Below, piece after piece: positions 22,294 through 27,839 of a DNA stretch of 27,839 nucleotides (positions are counted from its first letter, which is position 1; every line of letters begins with the position of its first letter). The position numbers and the translations under genes were made by a program. The DNA lies in NCBI GenBank assembly GCA_021829015.1, contig JAJZOJ010000011.1, positions 1 through 27,839 of the forward strand, read 5' to 3'. The notes beneath the pieces are model-generated. The model worked only from the letters and a program-made list of their open reading frames with translations. It did not search any database and was not told where the DNA came from. This DNA comes from Microcaldota archaeon. GTDB lineage: Archaea > Micrarchaeota > Micrarchaeia > Micrarchaeales > Micrarchaeaceae.

Positions 22294-23208
22294 TCAGGCA
22301 GCCCTGAACATGTCCCTTCTCACTTCCGTGACGTCGCCGCTTTCAGACAAATAGTAGAGCACGGTCCTTGCGCCGTCCTCCTCCATACCGACTTCCTTCG
22401 CTATGTCGGATATGTTCCTGCTCTTCTGCTCTATCACGTTAAGTATCTTGGGCGCGAACCTGTTTATGTAGCCACGTAGCCCTATGTAGAACTTCTTGTT
22501 GAATGCCCTTGTACCCACTACAAGTCCGTGCCTTATGCTGTCCTCAAGTGCCGCGGACATCGATGAGGCCTCGGCCTCGTTCGACAATACAAGGAACCCG
22601 TTCGCCTCCAGCATCTGCATGTACGATTCGCTTCCCATCTTCTGCTCCCATGCCCTTGGCGATTGGGATATGACCTGCTTCCTTGGCTGCTGCGGCTGGG
22701 AAGCCTGCAGCATCTGGCCGGCCTGGGCTTCCTGCGGCTTCTTCCTGTAGAGGTAGTTGTTGTATAGCTCCTTGCTTATGCCGTATTTCGCCTCGCGCTC
22801 CCCGCTCTTCTTGAAGTAGGTTACCATGCGCCTCTTTATCATATTCTGCAGCATGGCCCTCTCGGAATTGTCGAGCATCGGGTTAACCTTCGATTCCGTC
22901 CTGTCGGCATACCTTATCGTATCCAGCTTCTTGAGCAGGGCCAGCTCCTGCGGGGTTGGCTGCCCTTTCTGCTGCGCGATTTGCTGTACTGCCAATGGCT
23001 GCCTCTCCTGCCTCTGCGGCATGGTGTCCGGCTTCGAGAGCAGCTTCACTATGTCGACCTTCTTTGCGACAAGGAAGGTCCCGTCCCCGTACTTAAGGAA
23101 GTCGAGGTCGTCGCCCTCCTTGAGGCCCAGTGCCTCCACTACGTCGTACGGAACGTATATTGCGAGCTTGTTGTTAGCCTTGTAGACCTTCGGAATTTCC
23201 ACCACCAC
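22294..23208 (-). CDS. AbrB-type regulator with Q-rich linker and C-terminal winged helix
   Basis: The product has 304 residues with a GTG start. Residues 1-50 form a SpoVT/AbrB swapped-hairpin fold (VEIPKVYKANNKLAIYVPYD, then LGLKEGDDLDF). A long linker rich in Gln and Pro (about 60-190) contains a conserved-looking helical block (ERAMLQNMIKRRMVTYFKK). The last ~60 residues (ISDIAKEVGMEEDGARTVLYYLSESGDVTEV) form a winged-helix domain. Two DNA-binding modules in one chain suggest a transcription factor. Targets are unknown. A TATA (GATTATATC, minus) at 23227-23235 lies about 23 bp upstream, favouring a GTG at 23208 or 23205. Confidence 0.75.
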   Translation of the reverse strand: MVVEIPKVYKANNKLAIYVPYDVVEALGLKEGDDLDFLKYGDGTFLVAKKVDIVKLLSKPDTMPQRQERQPLAVQQIAQQKGQPTPQELALLKKLDTIRYADRTESKVNPMLDNSERAMLQNMIKRRMVTYFKKSGEREAKYGISKELYNNYLYRKKPQEAQAGQMLQASQPQQPRKQVISQSPRAWEQKMGSESYMQMLEANGFLVLSNEAEASSMSAALEDSIRHGLVVGTRAFNKKFYIGLRGYINRFAPKILNVIEQKSRNISDIAKEVGMEEDGARTVLYYLSESGDVTEVRRDMFRAA

Positions 23209-23299
23209 ATCTTTAAAAGCACACGAGATATAATCTTATGGATGCAAAGCTTAAAATTGTTTTGAGTGGGGGCTGTTGCACCGTACATGAAGTAATCGC

Positions 23300-25141
23300 A
23301 TGGAATCCGCATACTCTATCGCAAGGAAACAGATAACTGAGGCATTGAGCGCAGCGGCAGCCAAGATCAGCACCAGGGGCATAGAGATTGAGTCCACCAT
23401 AGGCATGTCCAAGGAGTTCGGGGACATCTCATCTAGCATCGCATTCAGGATAGCAAAGGAGAGGAGGAGCAGCCCGAACGGCATAGCCGAGGAGCTTGCA
23501 AGGGCCATCGCAAAGCCAGAGTGCGTCGCATCGGTAAGCGCGGAGAAGGGGTTCGTCAACTTCCACCTCGACAAAAAGGGATTCGCCAAGCTCGTGCTCT
23601 CATGGGATGCAAATGCCCATGGCGAAAAGGAGGGCAGGGTGATAGTGGAATACCCCAGCGTGAACCCGAACAAGCCCTGGCACATAGGCCATTTGAGAAA
23701 TGCACTGCTCGGCGATTCCGTCTCGAGGGCCTTCGATTATATAGGCTATTCCGTTGAGCGGGAGGACTACATAGACGATTTGGGCCTCCAGATGGCTGAG
23801 ACCCTGTGGTGGCGCATCAGCGGCAACGACGCGAAGCCAAATGGAAAGTTCGACCACTGGCTTGGGGAGGAATACGTAAAGGCGAACGAGCACATGGACG
23901 AGAAGTCAAAGGCTGATATACAGAAGACGATGGCCCTGATGTCCCAGGACGGCACATACGAATCGACGCTCCTAAGGGAGCTCGTGACGGAATGCATAAG
24001 GGCCCAGCGCAAGACCGCATCTGACTACCAGATATTCCATGACATTATGGTGTGGGAGAGCGACATACTCAGGGAGCGCATACTCGAGAAGGCCATGGCG
24101 CTCATGCTCAAGTACGGATTCGTGAAGAAGCCCAATTCAGGGGAATACGCGAACTGCACTGTAATAGACCTTGACTCGATTGAAAACCTGACCGACGACC
24201 TGAAGGGATTAAAGGAGCGCATGAAAGTAATTGTAAGGAGCGACGGCAATGCGACTTATCTCGCAAAGGACATCGCGTTCCACATGTGGAAGCTGGGCAT
24301 GCTGGACGACACGTTCAAGTTCTCCGTGTTCATGACGCAGGAGGACGGGACGAAGCTCATGACTACAGGGAAGGAGGGCAAGGGGCTCAGGCTTCCGAAA
24401 GCTGACATGGCGATAAACATAATAGACATAAGGCAGAGCCATCCGCAATCGGTGCTCAGGGCGGTGTTCGGAGCGATTGGCGGAAAAGGGGCCGAACGCA
24501 TAAGGCACCTCGCATACGGAGAGGTGGAGCTGGAGTCCGGGGCCATTTCCGGAAGGAAGGGGACATGGATGGGATTCAGCGCCGACGACCTAATAAGGGA
24601 GGCGGAGAAGGAGGCGCGCAAGAGGATGAGCGGCAGGTTCAGCTTCAGCGAATCCGAGGAGAATGAGGCCGTCAGCAGCATAGCCCTTTCAGCGATAAAG
24701 TTCGAGTTCCTTAGGATAAGCCCGGAGAGGAAGATAGTGTTCTCATGGGCCAGGGCCCTCAGCTTCGAGGGGGATTCAGGCCCGTATGCGCAGTACATGC
24801 ATGCGAGGGCCACAAGAATATTGGAGGAGGCGCCTAAGGAGCTCCTGAGGGCTGAGGCGGCGATGGATAGCATCACCGACCATGAGTTCAGGCTGATCAA
24901 GCTGCTCTCCATGGAAGGGGACATAGTTGAGAAGGCCGCAAGGGAGCTGCGCCCGAACAGCATAGCGGAATACGTCAATGATCTTGCGCATGGATTCTCA
25001 TCGTTCTACGAGAACTCCCCGATACTAAAGGCCGAATCCGAGGATGAGAAGATATTCAGGCTCAGGCTCGCTGGGGCATTCAAGGGCTCGATGAAGCGCA
25101 TGCTCGGCCTTCTTGGGATAGATGCAATAGAGAGGATGTAG
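23300..25141 (+). CDS. argS: Arginyl-tRNA synthetase
   Basis: The product has 613 residues, a class I synthetase charging tRNA-Arg. An N-terminal Add1-like domain (to about 100) precedes NPNKPWHIGHLRNALLGDS carrying the HIGH motif (near 125-131). The KMSKS position is replaced by SGRKGTWMG near residue 416, as common in ArgRS. The C-terminal anticodon-binding helical domain has the ALSFEGDSGPYAQYMHARA block (QYxHAR typical of ArgRS/CysRS). TTAAAATT at 23250-23257 is a likely box A. tRNA-Arg(CCU) follows 56 bp downstream, although with its own TATA-like elements. Confidence 0.95.
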   Translation: MESAYSIARKQITEALSAAAAKISTRGIEIESTIGMSKEFGDISSSIAFRIAKERRSSPNGIAEELARAIAKPECVASVSAEKGFVNFHLDKKGFAKLVLSWDANAHGEKEGRVIVEYPSVNPNKPWHIGHLRNALLGDSVSRAFDYIGYSVEREDYIDDLGLQMAETLWWRISGNDAKPNGKFDHWLGEEYVKANEHMDEKSKADIQKTMALMSQDGTYESTLLRELVTECIRAQRKTASDYQIFHDIMVWESDILRERILEKAMALMLKYGFVKKPNSGEYANCTVIDLDSIENLTDDLKGLKERMKVIVRSDGNATYLAKDIAFHMWKLGMLDDTFKFSVFMTQEDGTKLMTTGKEGKGLRLPKADMAINIIDIRQSHPQSVLRAVFGAIGGKGAERIRHLAYGEVELESGAISGRKGTWMGFSADDLIREAEKEARKRMSGRFSFSESEENEAVSSIALSAIKFEFLRISPERKIVFSWARALSFEGDSGPYAQYMHARATRILEEAPKELLRAEAAMDSITDHEFRLIKLLSMEGDIVEKAARELRPNSIAEYVNDLAHGFSSFYENSPILKAESEDEKIFRLRLAGAFKGSMKRMLGLLGIDAIERM

Positions 25142-25197
25142 CATTCCGCTGGATTAGGGAGCATTTAAATAACTTAAATAGATATCATTATCGAAAA

Positions 25198-25291
25198 GGG
25201 CCTGTAGCTCAGCTTGGATAGAGCGGCACCCCCCTAAGGTGAAGGTCGTGGGTTCAAATAAACATTAGTTTTGAAAATCCCACCAGGCCCG
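25198..25291 (+). tRNA. tRNA-Arg(CCU) with 19-nt T-loop insertion
   Basis: Acceptor GGGCCTG pairs with CAGGCCC, discriminator G. D-stem GCTC/GAGC. Anticodon stem CACC/GGTG closes a 7-nt loop CCCCTAA, giving anticodon CCU, which reads AGG. Position 33 is C rather than the near-universal U. T-stem GTGGG (25248-25252) pairs with CCCAC (25279-25283), but between loop TTCAAAT and CCCAC lie 19 extra bases (25260-25278). Without them the tRNA is 75 nt and normal. TATA-like CTTAAATA at 25173-25180 precedes it. CCA is not encoded. Confidence 0.88.
25260..25278 (+). other. Putative non-canonical intron in the T-loop
   Basis: The 19 nt AAACATTAGTTTTGAAAAT, between T-loop and T-stem, are flanked by a short AAAT direct repeat, so the exact splice point can slide by up to about four bases. 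TTCAAA and TTTGAA can pair across it. Archaeal splicing endonuclease removes such introns from bulge-helix-bulge motifs. A clear canonical motif is not visible here. It is AT-rich and lies 28-46 bp before the next ATG. Confidence 0.65.
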
Positions 25292-25305
25292 AATGGTGTT
25301 ACAAA

Positions 25306-26340
25306 ATGGCAAGGGAGGCAAACAAACCTGCTAGGAACGGGAAGGAACCCGTGTTCATAATAAGACCAGCAAGCAGGAGGCTGGGGCTTGATTACCTGCA
25401 CATCGCGTTGCTTGCCCTTGTCATCATATTGATAGTACTTGCGTTCGCTTTGAGCACCTTCAAGCAGGGCATAATAGTTAACAACTGCGCAGCATGCAGC
25501 TCCAACGAGCTGCACAACTCAACGCAGGCCTTGGGCGCTGCTGAGAGGTACATAGCGGCATACTCAACCGTCAACACATCGCTTGCGTTGGTCCCTTACT
25601 ACTCGCTAGTCAACCAATCCACCGTAAGCTACATACCCCAGAGCAAGGAATGGCTTGTTGTCGTCCCGTACATGGATCCGCTCCTGAACGGGAAGGTATT
25701 CAACATGTCCCTGCTGCTCTACGATTCGAACCTCAGCCTTGCCGGCTCCTTCCTCCAGGCCATAAAGCCAAAGATTACCACTAGGAACAACGTGGTATCG
25801 CTGGGAACGATAAACCTGTACAACGAGGTCGCATGCAAGACCTCGAAGCCCATACCGGTATACGTGGTAACGGATCCGTATGCACCCGGAGCCTTCGACG
25901 CCATAGATTCCGCGATAAACTCCAGCAATAATTTCAAGGGCAGCGTCAACGTGTCATACTTCTTCGTATTCACGGTGTATTCGATAAACCATTATGGTGG
26001 ATTCGGCCTAAACCAGACGCAGAACCTCGGCCGCTACATGGAGTGCGCCTCCAGGCAGCAGAGGTTCCCGCAGTTCATGTCCAACCTCAGCATAGCATTC
26101 AACGGCAATCCGCTGAGCAACCAGACGCTGTACCAGGTAGTCGAGGGATCAGGCCTCAACACCACGGGCTTCGGTGCATGCATGGACAACGTATCCGGCT
26201 ACCTGAACACACAGGCGGAGTTCGCGAGGCTCTACAACATAACATCGACCCCCGACATAATAGTCAACTGCAGGTACCAGACCCTGCCGCAGACATTGGG
26301 ATACGCGATAAACTACTCCCTTTCCCAGATAAAGGGGTGA
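25306..26340 (+). CDS. Membrane-anchored DsbA/thioredoxin-fold protein lacking CxxC
   Basis: The product has 344 residues. A basic cytoplasmic start, one helix (about 31-51), then exported. From about residue 180 it follows DsbA-type thioredoxin: strand PIPVYVVTDPYAPGAF (184-197), where DPYCPxC is expected, a helical insert, LYQVVEGSGLNTTGFGACMD, then NITSTPDIIVNC with the cis-Pro TP pair (315-316). The catalytic Cys are replaced by Ala in APGA (193-196). Just after the membrane helix is another CxxC, CAAC at 61-64. It may be a chaperone or use CAAC as a redox pair (inference). GGTG at 25295-25298 is its binding site. It lies 14 bp after tRNA-Arg. Confidence 0.7.
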   Translation: MAREANKPARNGKEPVFIIRPASRRLGLDYLHIALLALVIILIVLAFALSTFKQGIIVNNCAACSSNELHNSTQALGAAERYIAAYSTVNTSLALVPYYSLVNQSTVSYIPQSKEWLVVVPYMDPLLNGKVFNMSLLLYDSNLSLAGSFLQAIKPKITTRNNVVSLGTINLYNEVACKTSKPIPVYVVTDPYAPGAFDAIDSAINSSNNFKGSVNVSYFFVFTVYSINHYGGFGLNQTQNLGRYMECASRQQRFPQFMSNLSIAFNGNPLSNQTLYQVVEGSGLNTTGFGACMDNVSGYLNTQAEFARLYNITSTPDIIVNCRYQTLPQTLGYAINYSLSQIKG

Positions 26341-26344
26341 ATTA

Positions 26345-26821
26345 CTGGTCCATCTCATAGTTGGGATAGATCCGGGAAAGACATGCGGGATAGCCTGCCT
26401 TGACCTGGATGGGAAACTTGTTTTCAAGGCACATATGCTCTTCGGGGGTCGATGTTGGATAATAGAGACAATTGGGAAGGCGGGAACCCCAGTCGTGGTC
26501 GCGAGCGACAAGACCGACCCCAGCGCCCTTGTCAGGAAGATAAACACCGCCTTCAGCTCCAGGCTCTACTGCCCGGAAAGGGAGCTGAAGATGTCTGAGA
26601 AGAGGATCGCGGCAAGGCGCATGGGGATAAAGAACCCCCACGAAAGGGACGCTTACATAGCCGCGATATCCGCATTCAACTCATTCTCCAACAAGTTCAA
26701 GCAGGCAGAGCACATCGCAAGGAATATCATGAGGGACGACGTCGATGAGATAAAGGCGCGGCTGGTCGGTAAAAGCTCCATATACGAGGCGATGAACGGC
26801 ATGAGGTCAAACAGGAAGTAG
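26345..26821 (+). CDS. DUF460/COG2433-like RuvC-fold protein, probable CTG start
   Basis: The product has 158 residues from CTG at 26345. The start HLIVGIDPGKTCGIACLDL is the first strand of an RNase H/RuvC-like fold with acidic D9. Later come VVVASDKTDP (second acidic strand) and KNPHERDAYIAAISAF (the HERDA motif of DUF460). There is no in-frame ATG, GTG or TTG between the upstream stop (26330-26332) and the ATG at 26435, and starting there would lose the first Asp. GGTGA (26336-26340) with 4-nt spacer precedes CTG. Known COG2433 proteins are much longer. It begins 4 bp after the DsbA-like stop. Confidence 0.7.
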   Translation: MVHLIVGIDPGKTCGIACLDLDGKLVFKAHMLFGGRCWIIETIGKAGTPVVVASDKTDPSALVRKINTAFSSRLYCPERELKMSEKRIAARRMGIKNPHERDAYIAAISAFNSFSNKFKQAEHIARNIMRDDVDEIKARLVGKSSIYEAMNGMRSNRK

Positions 26822-26872
26822 GGGCAATGCTTTATATAGATTGATTTGCAAGTTCTGCTGAACATCTGCCCA

Positions 26873-27670
26873 GTGGTGTTTTTGGAAAAGACGAGAACCC
26901 CAAGGTCAAGGTCTAGGACCAGAACGCGATTCCAGACGGAAATGAGGTGCAGGGCCAATGCGCTGCCCTTCAAGGCGATACTCTACGCAATAGCCCATGC
27001 GAAGCAGAAGGTATGCAGGAAGAGGAACACGAACGCGACGCTATTCGCGCCCAGGCTCATGTCCCACATGAGGGAATTGTCCACCGCGATAGACGGCCTC
27101 AAGGCCGTTGACCCCACCCCCTCTTCGGATCCTTCCGCGCTCAAGACCGCGGTATCCACTTACGTGAACCTTTTCTATTCGCTCTCGAAGGATGAGAGGA
27201 AGAGGTACATAGACGCCCTGAGCGGGAAGCACACGAGGCTCAAGCCGGAGAAGAACCTGCTTGTCATACCCGCACTTGGGGCGGAGCTCAAGATGCCAAA
27301 GGACGAGGTGATAGGCATACTGTACGGCTCCCTCTACAGGATGCCGTTCAAGATATTCCACGATTCCTGCAAGTCCGCGCTGCAGGTCGCTATGCTCGAG
27401 CAGAGCATGGCGATAAAGAGCATGTCTACAGACACTATAGAGAAATTCTCCCATTCCATGTCCAAGATAGAGTCCAGGATGAAGTCCATAGAGGGCGGGC
27501 ACATCATGCCAACGAGCGACGAGGAGGCCAAGGCGGATTTCATAGAGAGCGCGATAGAGTTCTCCAACGCTACTGACATAAACGTCGCCGGGCTCATATC
27601 CGAGAAGGTAGGCACGGAGAACGCGATAAGGGCAAGGATGCAGCGCCTTATAAGAAAGGCCAAGTACTAA
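26873..27670 (+). CDS. Hypothetical helical protein with basic N-terminus
   Basis: The product has about 266 residues. The N-terminus is rich in Arg, Thr and Ser (TRTPRSRSRTRTRFQ). The remainder is charged and helical (KDERKRYIDALSGKHTRLK, then EKFSHSMSKIESRMKSIEGG), ending with RARMQRLIRKAKY. There is no membrane segment or known motif. The start is uncertain: box A TTTATATA at 26831-26838 would put transcription near 26861, so GTG at 26873 or 26876 is likelier than TTG at 26846. The ATG at 26942 would drop the basic leader. An RNA- or DNA-binding role is a guess from charge. Confidence 0.6.
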   Translation: MVFLEKTRTPRSRSRTRTRFQTEMRCRANALPFKAILYAIAHAKQKVCRKRNTNATLFAPRLMSHMRELSTAIDGLKAVDPTPSSDPSALKTAVSTYVNLFYSLSKDERKRYIDALSGKHTRLKPEKNLLVIPALGAELKMPKDEVIGILYGSLYRMPFKIFHDSCKSALQVAMLEQSMAIKSMSTDTIEKFSHSMSKIESRMKSIEGGHIMPTSDEEAKADFIESAIEFSNATDINVAGLISEKVGTENAIRARMQRLIRKAKY

Positions 27671-27740
27671 TATACCGATACGCTAAAATACTAGAGCGCC
27701 TAAGTACTAAGGAATAAAAAGCAAGGGCTAAAGGTACTAA
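27662..27740 (+). repeat. Three copies of A(A/G)GTACTAA before tRNA-Glu
   Basis: AAGTACTAA at 27662-27670 (ending the coding region), AAGTACTAA at 27702-27710 and AGGTACTAA at 27732-27740 are spaced 40 and 30 bp apart. The last one runs into ATAT, a possible TATA for the tRNA. They may be a regulatory motif or chance. Confidence 0.4.
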
Positions 27741-27765
27741 TATCTGGTTCTGGAATAATTAACTG

Positions 27766-27839
27766 GCTCCTATCGTCCAGCTCGGTCAAGGACGCCGGGT
27801 TCTCAACCCGGAAACTCGGGTTCAAATCCCGATGGGAGC
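27766..27839 (+). tRNA. tRNA-Glu(CTC), 3' end at window edge
   Basis: Acceptor GCTCCTA pairs with TGGGAGC (one G-U). D-arm GTCC/GGAC. Anticodon stem CCGGG/CCCGG with loop TTCTCAA gives anticodon CUC. T-arm CGGG-TTCAAAT-CCCG. Only the discriminator base lies outside the window. No intron. Confidence 0.95.

Noticed and set aside
22076..22354. 92-codon plus frame overlapping Sec61beta
   Set aside because: Different frame from the Sec61beta reading, very basic, and its start lies before the TATA element.

Overview
The window looks like a chromosomal piece of a small-genome archaeon, most likely DPANN and perhaps Micrarchaeota (lineage is inference). Supporting signs are RIO1 kinase, an NMD3-like protein, Sec61beta/SecE with the archaeal secF-secD order, an MJ1332-type GTPase, an NFACT-R protein, and tRNAs without encoded CCA. 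Many genes are leaderless, with an archaeal TATA box (box A) centred about 26 bp before the start codon. Genes inside operons instead carry GGTGA-type ribosome binding sites. Genes are tightly packed, and only the block from about 3014 to 3346 is a gene-free stretch over 300 bp.

Layout. Positions 1-3013 (minus) hold a very large secreted surface protein that runs off the left edge: signal segment, duplicated adhesin-like modules and a seven-blade YVTN propeller. Between it and the next gene sits a 239-bp element with inverted ends and a perfect 8-bp target duplication. 3347-5769 is a two-gene minus-strand operon: a membrane-anchored S-layer-like protein and a MinD/ParA ATPase. Then come a seven-helix membrane protein, an EF-Tu-like protein without a GTPase P-loop, a DEAD-box helicase, a VapBC-type pair, threonine synthase and an NMD3-like zinc protein.

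11648-18232 is rich in secretion and translation genes: secF-secD, RIO1, thiI, and secE followed one base later by an NFACT-R protein. A RelBE-type pair and tRNA-Leu(CAG) follow. 19045-23208 holds an amino-acid permease, the GTPase, a four-helix membrane protein, a 54-codon Sec61beta gene and an AbrB-type regulator. 23300-27839 holds argS, tRNA-Arg(CCU) with a 19-nt insertion in its T-loop, a DsbA-fold protein without its CxxC, a short DUF460/RuvC-like protein that seems to start at CTG, an unrecognised 266-residue protein, and tRNA-Glu(CTC) cut by the right edge.

Theme. Four Sec components (SecD, SecF, SecE, Sec61beta) lie within about 10 kb but in three transcription units. They are mixed with translation and ribosome-quality genes and with several exported proteins. 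No defence island, CRISPR array or prophage is visible. The less ordinary items are the reduced or single-domain versions of known families, the T-loop insertion, the compact transposon remnant and the non-standard start codons.
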